From Lichenibacterium dinghuense (GTDB taxonomy: Bacteria > Pseudomonadota > Alphaproteobacteria > Rhizobiales > Beijerinckiaceae): 64,000 bases of DNA. The stretch is from positions 4,989,501-5,053,500 of the forward strand of contig NZ_JAJLMN010000001.1 in assembly GCF_021730615.1 (NCBI RefSeq). Direction: 5' to 3'. Shown piece by piece: positions 1 to 8,687 of the stretch. The notes below the pieces were generated by a model, which had not been told where the DNA came from, did no database searches, and was given only the letters and a program-made list of their open reading frames with translations. The translations under genes were made by a program, and so were the position numbers. Each line of letters begins with the position of its first letter. Position 1 is the stretch's first letter.

Positions 1-345
1 CCCCGCCAAGCCGACGACGAGCAGGACGGCCTGTAGCCGACCTGCCACAGGCAGGGCGAGCGAGAGCAGCGACATCGTCCCGCCCTCGCCCCCGTTGTCG
101 GCCCGCATGACGAAGACGACGTACTTCACGGCGACGATCAGGAAGATGGCCCAGAATATCATCGACAGGACGCCGAGCACGGTAGCCTCGGTGGAAGCGT
201 CCCCGGCGGCCTTCAGCGACTCGCGGAACGCGTAGATGGGGCTGGTCCCGATGTCGCCGAAGACGACGCCCAGCGCCCCGAGAAGAAGCGCCGCCCGGGC
301 GGGATGTGTCGTGACCGCAGGCGTCGACGTAACCGAGCCGTCCAT
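1..345 (-). CDS. kup: KUP-family potassium uptake transporter, N-terminal part (runs off left edge)
   Basis: Inner-membrane proton-coupled K+ importer of the KUP/HAK/KT family. Only the first 115 residues are in the window; the rest lies beyond position 1. The ATG at 345 opens a reading frame with the family signature [13 protein letters not shown] at residues 30-42, inside the first membrane segment, followed by a second hydrophobic segment (about residues 58-80) and the NGGEGG loop typical of the family. It heads a run of minus-strand ion-transport genes. Identification is confident from the signature; nothing can be said about the C-terminal cytoplasmic domain. Confidence 0.9.
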   Translation of the reverse strand, partial: MDGSVTSTPAVTTHPARAALLLGALGVVFGDIGTSPIYAFRESLKAAGDASTEATVLGVLSMIFWAIFLIVAVKYVVFVMRADNGGEGGTMSLLSLALPVAGRLQAVLLVVGLAG

Positions 346-526
346 GAGCGAGCCTCGTCCGTCCTCGGTGACGGCACCGAAACCCACGTCCACGAACCCC
401 GACGGTCCTCGCGATATGAGGCACTTCGGATGGCCGGGGTCAACGCGGGCGACGTCGCAGCCCGGATGGCCGCGATCGTTGCGCTTCGCCTTCGGACGAC
501 ACCATCGCCGCCCCGGCCCCGCGCCC

Positions 527-1774
527 TCACGTCCCCACGGTGCGGCGCGCCAGCCATCCCAGGGTGGATCCCTGCACGGCGATGCTGAACAGGACCACGG
601 CGTAGGTTGCGACCAGGATGATGGACTTCGACGGGCCGTCCGGGACCGCCAGGGCCAGGGCGACCGAGATCCCGCCCCGGACGCCAGCCCAGGTCAGGAA
701 CGGCATATTGCGGGCCGAGAAGTGCCCGCTCCGCGCGAACACCGCGACGGGGACGGCCAGCGCCAGGCCGCGCGCCGCGATCACGAGCGGCACGGCCAAC
801 AGGGCCAGGGCGACGTCGCCGCGGTCGAAGGCGACGAGCAGAACCTCCAGGCCGATCAGCAGGAACAGCACGGAATTCAGCACCTCGTCGATGAGCGTCC
901 ACAGCGCGAGGACGTATCTCTTCGTGGTGTCGCTCATCGCCAAGCGCAGGCCCCGGTCGCCGATGAGCAGCCCCGCCGCGACCATCGCCAGGGGGCCGCT
1001 GACGTGGATCGCCTCGGCCACCGCGTAGGTGGCCGTGACCAGCGCCAGCGTGATCAGGACCTCGACGGGATAATCGTCGATGGCCCGCATGGCGCGGTAG
1101 GCCACATAGCCGGCCGCCGTCCCGAGCAACAGGCCGCCGCCGGCTTCGAGCAGCAGCAGCTCCGCGATGGCCGTTGGCGTCGTCTCGGCCGCGGGCGCGC
1201 CGGTGGCGTAGCGCAACAGCACGGTGAAGATCACGATGCTGACGCCGTCGTTGAACAGCGACTCGCCCTGGAGCTGCACTTCCAGCTTCGCGGGGATGCT
1301 CACCGTCTTCAGCGTGCTCATCACGGCCACGGGATCTGTGGGGCTGATCAGCGCCCCGAACACCAGCGCCCAGACCAGCGGGAGCGGGTGGTCGAGTTGA
1401 CGGGCGATCACCCAGAAGCCGCAACCGACGATGGCCGTCGAGATCGCGGTTCCGACGATCGCCAGCACGACGACCGGGACGGCGTGGCTCCGCAGCTTGC
1501 CGACGTCGACGTGGAGGGCGCCGGCGAAGATCAGGAAGGCCAGCATGCCGTCCATCACCACGGCGCTGAAGTCGATCTGGTGCAGGACCCGGCCCAGCGC
1601 CCCGGACGCGCGGTGGCCGGGCACGACGGCGTCGACAGCGACGAGCACCAGCGAGGCCGCGACCCCCATCAGCAGGAGACCGATGGCATGAGGCAGGAGA
1701 TCGACCTTGCGGTTCAGCCAGCCGAACACGGCCGACAGGGTGAGGAGGATCGCAGACAGATCGAGGATGGACAT
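527..1774 (-). CDS. CPA1-family Na+(K+)/H+ antiporter
   Basis: Inner-membrane cation:proton antiporter of 415 residues. About twelve hydrophobic segments run through the chain. The hallmark motifs are visible: ISPTDPVAV at residues 143-151, with the paired acidic site region, and GESLFNDG at 170-177, containing the essential Asp of the CPA1 ion site. The ATG at 1774 gives an N-terminus starting directly in the first membrane segment, as usual. There is no long cytoplasmic C-terminal tail, so this is a short CPA1 type. It sits between kup and a DUF2254 gene, consistent with a pH or cation homeostasis cluster. Ion specificity cannot be read from the sequence. Confidence 0.9.
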   Translation of the reverse strand: MSILDLSAILLTLSAVFGWLNRKVDLLPHAIGLLLMGVAASLVLVAVDAVVPGHRASGALGRVLHQIDFSAVVMDGMLAFLIFAGALHVDVGKLRSHAVPVVVLAIVGTAISTAIVGCGFWVIARQLDHPLPLVWALVFGALISPTDPVAVMSTLKTVSIPAKLEVQLQGESLFNDGVSIVIFTVLLRYATGAPAAETTPTAIAELLLLEAGGGLLLGTAAGYVAYRAMRAIDDYPVEVLITLALVTATYAVAEAIHVSGPLAMVAAGLLIGDRGLRLAMSDTTKRYVLALWTLIDEVLNSVLFLLIGLEVLLVAFDRGDVALALLAVPLVIAARGLALAVPVAVFARSGHFSARNMPFLTWAGVRGGISVALALAVPDGPSKSIILVATYAVVLFSIAVQGSTLGWLARRTVGT

Positions 1775-1822
1775 CGGAGCCTCACCCCGTTCCGGACCGA
1801 AGGCGGGCCGAAGGACGGGCCG

Positions 1823-3139
1823 TCACGACTGGAGCACGTCCGCGAAGGCCCGGAACTGCGCCTCGCAATCGGCGAGGCCCGCGGGATCGCTCACCCCCTG
1901 ACGGGCTACCGCCATCGCGAGGTCGGCGTGGCGCCGTAGGGTGGCGCGCCGGTCGATGAGGCGCTCGACCTCAGCGACGCGGCAGAGCACTTCCAGGAGC
2001 CGGATCAGCACGTAGGCCGAGCCTGAGCCGTTCTGTCGGACCGTGTGGAACATGCCGTCGCAGAGCCCGTCGTAGCTCACCACGTCAAGCGTCAGCACGA
2101 CGCGGCCGTCGCGGTCCACGGCGCCCCGCGGCAGGTGGCGGGGCGCGATGCGGCACAGGGCGTCCCCGAAACGGTCGACCACGCTCCCCGCCGTGAACGG
2201 ATCGTTGATGCCCGGCGACAGCGCCCGTACGGCGATCTCGTTGAGCTGCCGCACCGGATATTCGAGGTCCTGCAAGGCGGCCTGCCGTCGGCCGAAGGTC
2301 ATCGCCTTGTCGAAGATGTCGCGCGCGTCGTCGACCGCCGCCGACACGGTCGCGATCGGTGCGCCGAGCGGAACGAAGGCGCCGGGGCGCACCCGCAGGA
2401 CGATCGTCACCCCGTGCTGGTGAGCCCAGTCGGCCAGGATCTCGCTGTCTACGGCCTGCAGGAAGCCGCTGCCCGACACCGTCACAGCCTCACCGGCCAA
2501 AGGCACGGCGGGTGGCATGAGGTCGGCGGCGTCGAGCGTCTTGCCCGCGATGGCCTCGACGAGGTCCTGGTGGACGACGTCCACCACCATCTCGACGTTG
2601 ATGGATGTCGCGATGTGGTGGACGTACCAGACCAGCGTGCCGATGCAGACCAGCGCCAGCGCCATGGCGCCAGTCACCCCGACATGGGGCACGAACTTGC
2701 CCTCATCAACTGTGCGCACCGTGCGCAGCACGGTCAGGGCATAGGCGAAGGTGCCGAGGAAGATGCCGAGGGCGACCTGGTTTCGCACGTCGCGCACGAA
2801 GTTGCGCAGCAGGCGCGGCCCCATCTGCCCCGATGCGAGGGATAGGGCCGCGATGGTGATGGAGAAGATCGTGCCCGCGACGCCGATGCTCGACGACGCC
2901 ACGGCCGACAACAGGCTGCGCGCTCCCTCGCCGCCGCCCGAGTAGCCCCAGGAGCCCGACGACGGATCTGAGCCAGCCGTGTCGTGATCGTACCAAGTGG
3001 CGAGGAGCGCCAAACCGACGCACAAAGCCACGACCAGCGCCGGCCGCAACCAGAACTGGTCGCCGAGGTCCTCGATCCAGGCGCGGACGCGCGTGTTGCT
3101 GCCGAAGTCGGCGATCCACGCCCGGAAACGGCCGATCAC
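1823..3139 (-). CDS. DUF2254 family membrane protein
   Basis: A 438-residue predicted membrane protein matching the DUF2254 pattern: two N-terminal hydrophobic segments, the SSSIGVAGTIFSITIAALSLASGQ stretch (start and centre of the signature), then further membrane segments and a soluble C-terminal half. Biochemical function is unknown; family members are often beside ion channels. The start is GTG at 3139. In the ancestral sequence (IS5 removed) this GTG overlaps the TGA of the upstream mscS gene as GTGA, so the two were translationally coupled. The IS5 insertion at 3179-4093 now separates them and probably changes expression of this gene. Confidence 0.85.
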   Translation of the reverse strand: MIGRFRAWIADFGSNTRVRAWIEDLGDQFWLRPALVVALCVGLALLATWYDHDTAGSDPSSGSWGYSGGGEGARSLLSAVASSSIGVAGTIFSITIAALSLASGQMGPRLLRNFVRDVRNQVALGIFLGTFAYALTVLRTVRTVDEGKFVPHVGVTGAMALALVCIGTLVWYVHHIATSINVEMVVDVVHQDLVEAIAGKTLDAADLMPPAVPLAGEAVTVSGSGFLQAVDSEILADWAHQHGVTIVLRVRPGAFVPLGAPIATVSAAVDDARDIFDKAMTFGRRQAALQDLEYPVRQLNEIAVRALSPGINDPFTAGSVVDRFGDALCRIAPRHLPRGAVDRDGRVVLTLDVVSYDGLCDGMFHTVRQNGSGSAYVLIRLLEVLCRVAEVERLIDRRATLRRHADLAMAVARQGVSDPAGLADCEAQFRAFADVLQS

Positions 3140-3178
3140 GACGATGGGCCCGCGGTATCGAAGGCGTCCCGCGCCTCA

Positions 3179-4093
3179 GAGTCCGTCCGGGAAGTCAGGC
3201 TGCGCAACCTATGCGACGTAGCAGCATCATGACGGACGCAGCGTAGAGGAAGGCCTTTGCGGATGCGATTGTGGCCTCCGGATCCTTCCAGAGGCGTCGA
3301 TTGCGGCTGATCCAGGCGAAGAAGCGCTCAACCACCCATCGCCGGGGGTGAACCACGAAGCCGACCTGCCCGGGTGGTTTGCGGACGATCTCGACGGCGA
3401 TGAGCGTGGCGCTGTCCGGCTTGTCGCCGGCGTAGCCCGCGTCGGCGAAGGCCTTGGCGATGAAAGGATATGAACGGCGTGACTGCTTGAGCACCGGCAC
3501 GGCCCCGTCGCGGTCCTGCACGTCGGCCGGCTGCGGGTCGAGCACCAGGGCGCGGCCGTCCGTGTCGACCAGGGCCTGGCGCTTGCGACCCTTCACCTTC
3601 TTGCCCGCGTCGTAGCCCCGCGGACCGCCGCTCTCCGTGGTCTTCACGCTCTGGCTGTCGAGCACGGCCGCGGTGGGCGAAGCCTCTCGCCCGGCCCGCT
3701 CGCGATCCAGCATGACGAGATGGTGGTTGATGCCGGCGAACAGGCCCTCATCGCGCCACGCGCTGAAGTAGCCGTACACCGTGCTCTTCGGGGGCAGGTC
3801 CTTCGGCAACAGGCGCCAGGGAACGCCGCCCCGCAGCACATAGAAAATGCCGTTCACAATCTCCCGCAACGACCACAGCCGGGGCCGTCCGAGCGGGTTG
3901 CCGGGCGGCAACAGCGGTTCGATGACGGCCCATTCGGCGTCGGTCAGATCGGTTGAGTAGCGGAGTTCGGAGCGGCTATGCTGCTCGCGGGTGGCCGGGG
4001 TCCACATGGCGGTTCCAGATCAGGTTTCAGCACCCTCCTGGAATCATCTCAGCCCCGGCCACTCAACCCCACGTGCCCTTATCGGACGGACAC
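3179..4093. mobile_element. IS5-family insertion sequence (IS1031-like), complete with target duplication
   Basis: A 915-bp element. The ends are imperfect inverted repeats: GAGTCCGTCCGGGAA at the left and, read inward from the right, GTGTCCGTCCGATAA. It is flanked by the 3-bp direct repeat TCA (3176-3178 and 4094-4096), as expected for the TNA target of IS1031-type members. It encodes one transposase. Removing the element and one TCA restores a continuous mscS reading frame into the DUF2254 start, so the insertion site is well supported. Confidence 0.9.
3195..4007 (-). CDS. IS5-family transposase
   Basis: A 270-residue DDE transposase in a single frame. The N-terminal part has the DUF4096-type segment (LTDAEWAVIEPLLPP near residue 22), the catalytic core shows LDSQSVKTTESGG (first Asp), DAGYAGDK (second Asp) and the RWVVERFFAWISRNRR signature near the C-terminus containing the catalytic Glu. 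The length is typical of a complete IS5 transposase and no frameshift is needed. The gene fills the IS5 element. Confidence 0.95.
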   Translation of the reverse strand: MWTPATREQHSRSELRYSTDLTDAEWAVIEPLLPPGNPLGRPRLWSLREIVNGIFYVLRGGVPWRLLPKDLPPKSTVYGYFSAWRDEGLFAGINHHLVMLDRERAGREASPTAAVLDSQSVKTTESGGPRGYDAGKKVKGRKRQALVDTDGRALVLDPQPADVQDRDGAVPVLKQSRRSYPFIAKAFADAGYAGDKPDSATLIAVEIVRKPPGQVGFVVHPRRWVVERFFAWISRNRRLWKDPEATIASAKAFLYAASVMMLLRRIGCAA

Positions 4094-5052
4094 TCAGAGC
4101 CGCGGACGCGCATGCCGCGCTCGATGCGGAGCTTGGGCATCCCCACGATGTCGTAGGTCGCCGAGGCGATGCCGATCCCCGCCTCGTCGAGCTTGCCGAT
4201 GATATGGCGCGTCATTGCGTCCTTGGCGCCACGGATCTGATGCGTGCCGACGATGAACCGAACCGTCAGTTCCATCCAGTTGTCGGTGATGCGCCAGTAG
4301 ACGCGGGGTTGTAGATCGATCGGCTCAACCCCGAAGGTGCGCTGGAGGTGCTCCTTCGCGCCGATCGCCATCGTGTCGGGGTCGGTCGCGTGGAGGCGTG
4401 CCGCCTCGATCAGCGTGCGTTCGACGTAGGCACGGTCCGCTTGGTAGGTGATGGGGATCACCATCTCCTCCCAAATGAAGGGGAAGTCGCGGGAATAGTT
4501 GTAGACCGGCTCGGAAAAGATCTGGCTGTTCGACACCGTGACGATGCGGCCCGTGAACTGGCGGCTCTTGACCCACATGGCAGGATCGGAGCCCTGCACG
4601 GAGGGGGGTTGGCCCATCTCCATGATGGTGGTCTGGATAAAGCCGAGCCGCATCACGTCGCCGCGCACGCCGCCCATCGAGATGCGGTCGCCGACCGTGA
4701 AGGTGTTGCCGCGCAGAATGACGAGATAGCCGGCCAGCGACGTGATGACCTGCTGCAGCGCGAAGGCGACGCCGGCCGACACGAGGCCGAAAGCCGTGGC
4801 GAGGCGCGTCGGGTCGTTGAACCAGATCGACAGCAGGCCCAGCACCAGAACAACTGCGGCGAGCAGGCTGATGCCCTGGCGCGACCAGAAGCGGAGCTGG
4901 GTCGTGGCGAAGGACTTCCCGGCGACGCGGCCGATCAGCGCCCTGAGCCCGATCCGGAGCGCCACCACGACGGCGATGAACACGAGCGAAAGGAGGAGCT
5001 TTCGCCCATTCTCCGCGTTGACCCCGACCCAATCGATCCCGAATAGGTTCAC
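4063..5052 (-). CDS. MscS-family mechanosensitive channel, C-terminus altered by IS5 insertion
   Basis: Small-conductance mechanosensitive channel, inner membrane. Three to four hydrophobic segments are followed by the MscS beta-domain (GNTFTVGDRISMGGVRGDV and VVTVSNSQIFSEPVYNYSR regions) and the C-terminal alpha/beta domain. I place the start at GTG 5052, preceded by GGAGA at a 6-base spacing; a longer TTG start at 5139 is possible but adds an Arg-rich leader. The last native codon context is MRVRGSE; IS5 then supplies CPSDKGTWG and a stop at 4063. The ancestral gene would have ended about 14 residues later at TGA 3136-3138, overlapping the DUF2254 start. The loss is limited to the extreme tail, so the channel may still work. 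Confidence 0.85.
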   Translation of the reverse strand: MNLFGIDWVGVNAENGRKLLLSLVFIAVVVALRIGLRALIGRVAGKSFATTQLRFWSRQGISLLAAVVLVLGLLSIWFNDPTRLATAFGLVSAGVAFALQQVITSLAGYLVILRGNTFTVGDRISMGGVRGDVMRLGFIQTTIMEMGQPPSVQGSDPAMWVKSRQFTGRIVTVSNSQIFSEPVYNYSRDFPFIWEEMVIPITYQADRAYVERTLIEAARLHATDPDTMAIGAKEHLQRTFGVEPIDLQPRVYWRITDNWMELTVRFIVGTHQIRGAKDAMTRHIIGKLDEAGIGIASATYDIVGMPKLRIERGMRVRGSECPSDKGTWG

Positions 5053-5238
5053 TCCGCGTCTCCATCGGAGACGCCTCGCCGAGAGCAACGGCACCCGGGG
5101 CGTCGAGGTCCACCCGTCGACTTCGCTCCGAGCGGGCAATCTTTGGCGCCGGATGAAAGTTCGCCTCCCGGCGGTTCACACAGGCTCCGATGACGGTTTT
5201 ATACGTGACCCACTGGATCAGACCGGAGTCCTCCGCTC

Positions 5239-5571
5239 ATGACGAGATCCAAGGTGATCCAGCGGATCCCACATCAGAACGAAACCGCCATCCGCCCCGC
5301 TTTGTCCGACAAGCAGGGAGAGGATCCGGCCTTCATCCAAGCCTACGCGATCGTGCTCGGCCGACCACCGGTCGAAGCCGATCTACAACGCCCCTTCCGC
5401 GTGACGCCGCCCTTTGTCCATCAGATGGTCCTCGCCTTTGAACGATGGAGCTTCATCAGCCGCACGCCCGGCGCTGCCCGATCCATCTGCCTCGTCGTCG
5501 AGTCCGATACCCTGCCAGCTCCTGCAATGGCACAGGACCCAACCGTCAGATCCCCAGTGCAGCGCCACTAG
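5239..5571 (+). CDS. Small winged-helix (LexA/MarR-like) DNA-binding protein
   Basis: A 110-residue protein. Residues about 28-80 match the widespread small family with the pattern RPPxEADxQRxFxVTPPxVHQMVLxFERxxxIxRTPGxxRSI, a winged-helix fold like the LexA N-terminal domain. Here the readable core is GRPPVEADLQRPFRVTPP. DNA-binding target is unknown; these genes are often annotated as MarR-like or LexA-binding-domain proteins. It lies alone between mscS and the sulfite oxidase gene, on the opposite strand to both. The C-terminal 25 residues look non-conserved and may be additional. Confidence 0.6.
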   Translation: MTRSKVIQRIPHQNETAIRPALSDKQGEDPAFIQAYAIVLGRPPVEADLQRPFRVTPPFVHQMVLAFERWSFISRTPGAARSICLVVESDTLPAPAMAQDPTVRSPVQRH

Positions 5572-5675
5572 CGGGCCGGCGGCGAAGCCCGTAGCGTCCC
5601 CAGTGACGGGCACCGAGCACCAGAATCGCCAGCCGAGCCCGTCGTCGCCCGAGGCGTTGGGCTGGGGTGTGGCGC

Positions 5676-6764
5676 TCACGCTGCCGTCACGCGGACGCGA
5701 TGCCAGGCGGCGCTGAGGTAGCCCTTGAAGTTCCAGGTGTCATCGGGCAAGGCCGGCTGGGTCTGGCCGGCCGCGTCCCAGGCGCGGACGCAGATCTCGT
5801 GCTCGCCGGGGGGCAGGTCCAGCGTGCCGTGCCAGAGGGTCCAACCCCAGCGCGAGGTCCCCTGGTCCTCGATCCTCGCCTGCACCCACGTGCGTCCGCC
5901 GTCGCCCGACAGGTCGACGCGGACGATATGGCGGTCGGTCGCGACCGCGTAGCCGTTGACCGCCACGCGCCCCGCCTTCATCTCGGCGCCCGCCGCGGGT
6001 TCCGTGATGGCGCTGTTGAGCGGCATGGCCTCGATGGTGATGCCGCGCGTCAGGTCTTCCGTGTCGGGCCGCATGTCGGGCGGGAACAGCTTGTAGTCGC
6101 CGGCCTGCTGGTGAGCGTCGGAGGGCCGGTCCTGCACCGTGACGGCACTGAGCCACTTCGGGCTGCGCACCCCCGCCCAGCCCGGCGCCACGATGCGCAG
6201 CGGGAAGCCGTGCTCGGTGGCGAGCGGCTCGCCGTTCATGGCGAAGGCCACGAGCGTGTCGGGGTCGAGCGCCTTCGCCATGGGGATCGACACGCCGAAA
6301 TGCGCGCCGCCGTCGCTCGGCTGGCAGGTGTCGGCGCCCGTGAAGGCGACGTGCAACGCCTCGCCGGTCTCGGCACCCGCGGCCTCCAGCACGGCGGCCA
6401 GCGGCGCGCCGGTCCAGTCGGCGCAGCCGATGGCACCCGCCGCCCAGGGGTCGCCCTTGACGGGGCGCACGGCGCGCATGTCGGCGCGGCGATTGCCGGC
6501 GCATTGCATCACGGCCCGCACGGTGCGGGACGGCAGGGCTCGCACGTCGGCGAGCGACAGCGACAGCGGACGTGACACCCGGCCCTCGACCGCGACGCGG
6601 TGGGTCGCGCCGTCGAGCTCGGGAAGGTCGCCGTGCGAGCGGACGTAGAGCAGGTCTCGCGGAGTCAGGTAGCTGCCGCGCAGCTTCGCCAGCGGCGGCT
6701 CGGCGTTGAGCGGGTGGGCGCCGTGGACGATCAGTTCGGGATGTTTGCGGAACGGGTTGAGCAC
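5676..6764 (-). CDS. Molybdenum-dependent sulfite oxidase (cytoplasmic-type)
   Basis: Oxidises sulfite to sulfate using a molybdopterin cofactor. The 362-residue chain has the sulfite oxidase Moco domain, with the molybdenum-ligating cysteine in VMQCAGNRR (Cys88), followed by the C-terminal dimerisation domain (VNGYAVATDRHIVRVDLS onward). No signal peptide or twin-arginine motif is visible, unlike the second oxidase at 12.2 kb. The start is GTG at 6764, preceded by a strong GAGGAGGA. A broken secreted-protein gene and a sulfate exporter gene follow upstream on the same strand, which fits sulfite detoxification. The natural electron acceptor is not shown. Confidence 0.88.
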   Translation of the reverse strand: MLNPFRKHPELIVHGAHPLNAEPPLAKLRGSYLTPRDLLYVRSHGDLPELDGATHRVAVEGRVSRPLSLSLADVRALPSRTVRAVMQCAGNRRADMRAVRPVKGDPWAAGAIGCADWTGAPLAAVLEAAGAETGEALHVAFTGADTCQPSDGGAHFGVSIPMAKALDPDTLVAFAMNGEPLATEHGFPLRIVAPGWAGVRSPKWLSAVTVQDRPSDAHQQAGDYKLFPPDMRPDTEDLTRGITIEAMPLNSAITEPAAGAEMKAGRVAVNGYAVATDRHIVRVDLSGDGGRTWVQARIEDQGTSRWGWTLWHGTLDLPPGEHEICVRAWDAAGQTQPALPDDTWNFKGYLSAAWHRVRVTAA

Positions 6765-6830
6765 GGCGTCCTCCTCATGTCTGTATCCGCAATCGATGGG
6801 GAGGACCGCGGTTGCGGCCCTCCCTGGTTC

Positions 6831-7256
6831 TCAGGACTTGCCGTTGGGGTCGACCTGCCAGATCTCGTCGGACAGCTTGCCGTCCGTATAGAGCATCACG
6901 TAGCGGACCTTGACGGTGTTCTTGCCGGCGAAGACCACATTGGCCGTGACGGTCGCGCCCTTCGGGTTGGCGGCCTCGGCGAGGTCCGACACGGTCGCTT
7001 TCTGCTCGCCCTGCGCCATCGTGAACTTGGTCCAGATGCCCTACTGCGTGTCGGCGCCCGCATAGGTGCCGTCGAGCGGGCCGCCGACCCAGTGCAGCGC
7101 CGCGTTCGGCGCCGTGGAGGCCGTGATGGCGGCGACGTCGCCCTTGGCGATGGCGGCGATGTGGGCCTGCGCCATCTCGGCGGCCGGGCCGGCCAGCGCC
7201 GGGGTGGCCAGGGCCGCGAGTGCGGCGGGCAGCAGGGCGATGTGCGAGATCTTCAT
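6831..7256 (-). pseudogene. NTF2-like/SnoaL-like secreted protein, interrupted by an in-frame TAG
   Basis: The ATG at 7256 opens a signal peptide (MKISHIALLPAALAALATPA, Ala-Gly cleavage region) followed by HIAAIAKGDVAAI and LHWVGGPLDGTYAG, typical of NTF2/SnoaL-like folds. The frame hits TAG at 7041-7043 and then continues in the same frame as GIWTKFTMAQGEQ to WQVDPNGKS, ending at 6831. A single base change (for example from CAG/TGG-type codons) would restore one protein of about 140 residues. Family members act as small cone-shaped binding or enzyme domains in the periplasm; the role here is unknown. It lies between the sulfite oxidase and yeiH genes, all minus strand. A sequencing error is the alternative. 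Confidence 0.75.
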
Positions 7257-7329
7257 GGTTCGTCTCCGGGGGTGAGTTCGAAGGTGCGGTGGCTCCCCGG
7301 GCCGCTCGCGCCCTATTCGTCGTCGCGGC

Positions 7330-8445
7330 TCAGGCGAGGCCGAGGACGCGGATCAGCCCGAGGCTCAGCGCGCCGAGGGCGGCGAGGGACAGCGTCACGG
7401 CGCCGGTGACGCGCAGGCCGGCCCTGGCCACCACCCGGACGTCGACGCCGAGGCCGAGCGCCGCCATGGACAGAATGGTGAGCACCTCGGCGACGGTGGC
7501 CGTGGGGGCGAGGGCGGCGGCGGGCACGAGGCCGGCCGAGCGCAGCGTGGCGAAGGCGAGGAAGGCCAGGATGAAGGGCGGCACCATGCGGTGGACCGGG
7601 ACGTGGCCGGGCTTCGGGCGGTCGCCGGCCGTGACGTTCGGGGCGGGCTCGTCCGTCTCGTCGCGCAGGCGGCTCGCCAGCATGGACAGGACGAGGACCA
7701 CCGGCCCGAGCATCAGCACGCGCACCAGCTTGACGAGCGTGCCGATCTGCACCGCGGCGGGGCCCACGGGGGCGGCGGCAGCCAGCACCTGCGGCACGGC
7801 GTAGACGGTGAGGCCGGCCAGCGCGCCGAAGCGGAGCTGGCTCAGGCCGAGGGCGGCGCCGAAGAAGGGCAGGCCGAGCACGACCAGCACGCCCAGCACG
7901 GCCGTGAAGGCGATGGAGGCCGCCACGTCGTCGCCGTCGGCGCCGATGGTGGGCGCCACCGCCGCGATGGCGGAGTTGCCGCAGATGGAGTTGCCGCAGG
8001 CCACCAGCACGGCCATGCGCTTGGGCAGGCCGAGCAGACGGCAGATGCCGAAGCTGGTGGGGATGGCCAGGACCACGACGCCGGCGATCCCGAACAGCAG
8101 GCCCGGGCCGACATCGGCGAGGGTGCGGAACGAGATGGACACGCCGAGCAGCGCGACGGCCACCTCCAGCATCTGCTTGGCGCCGAAGGTGATGCCGGGG
8201 CGGAACCGCGTGCCGGGCGTCCAGACGGTGCGGACGGCGGTGCCGACCAGGATGGCGAGCACAAGGGCCTCGAGCCAGGCGCGGCCGAACAGGTGGGCCT
8301 CGCCGGCTTCGAACCCATAGGCCGCGGCCGTGACGCCGCCGCAGAGCGCCAGGCCTGGCAGCACGCGGAGGGCGCCGCGGCCGAGGCCGGCCAGCGGCAC
8401 GGGGTGGGCAGCGATCCGCTGCGGGATGAGGGGCTGGTCCGACAT
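7330..8445 (-). CDS. yeiH: YeiH-family putative sulfate/sulfite exporter
   Basis: Inner-membrane protein of 371 residues from the preferred ATG at 8445 (GAGGA four bases upstream); a longer frame to 8571 lacks support. About ten hydrophobic segments and the family motif ACGNSICGNSAIAAVAPTIG are present. The family (UPF0324, YeiH) is associated with sulfur metabolism and proposed to export sulfate or a related anion. Its place next to sulfite oxidases supports removal of the oxidation product. A second, broken copy lies at 13.8 kb with the same ACGNSICGNSAIAAVAP motif. The 145-bp region upstream was the divergent promoter shared with the sorA-like gene before a transposon inserted. Confidence 0.85.
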   Translation of the reverse strand: MSDQPLIPQRIAAHPVPLAGLGRGALRVLPGLALCGGVTAAAYGFEAGEAHLFGRAWLEALVLAILVGTAVRTVWTPGTRFRPGITFGAKQMLEVAVALLGVSISFRTLADVGPGLLFGIAGVVVLAIPTSFGICRLLGLPKRMAVLVACGNSICGNSAIAAVAPTIGADGDDVAASIAFTAVLGVLVVLGLPFFGAALGLSQLRFGALAGLTVYAVPQVLAAAAPVGPAAVQIGTLVKLVRVLMLGPVVLVLSMLASRLRDETDEPAPNVTAGDRPKPGHVPVHRMVPPFILAFLAFATLRSAGLVPAAALAPTATVAEVLTILSMAALGLGVDVRVVARAGLRVTGAVTLSLAALGALSLGLIRVLGLA

Positions 8446-8590
8446 GACATCCTCGCTGTCTCGATGACGGCAATGTCGGCCGGCCGAACCGTTCGATCCA
8501 ACGCGGGATATCGAATGAAACGATCTACAAATTCGATCTGTCAGAGGCTGGCTTCGAGCCTCTCTGGTCACCCCTCACCCCTCAAATGAA

Positions 8591-8616
8591 GGCGATTATA
8601 TACCTTGCGAACCACG
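8591..8616 (+). repeat. Left terminal inverted repeat of the IS1595 transposon
   Basis: Starts GGCGATTATATACCTTGCGA. It matches the right end at 25 of 26 positions and is preceded by the target duplicate CAAATGAA. Confidence 0.92.
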
Positions 8617-8687
8617 CGATTTGAGGTAGCATGCCATTGCTTCCCTTCGCGTGATGGTGCGCTTTGGGTTTAACGAGTGGGACTTCC

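Noticed and set aside
236-1939. Long plus-strand open frame over the antiporter gene
   Set aside because: Gln/Arg/His-rich composition of an antisense shadow in GC-rich DNA; the minus-strand antiporter has clear family motifs.
5383-5679. 98-codon minus-strand frame over the small winged-helix gene
   Set aside because: No recognisable domain and it overlaps the better-supported plus-strand gene.
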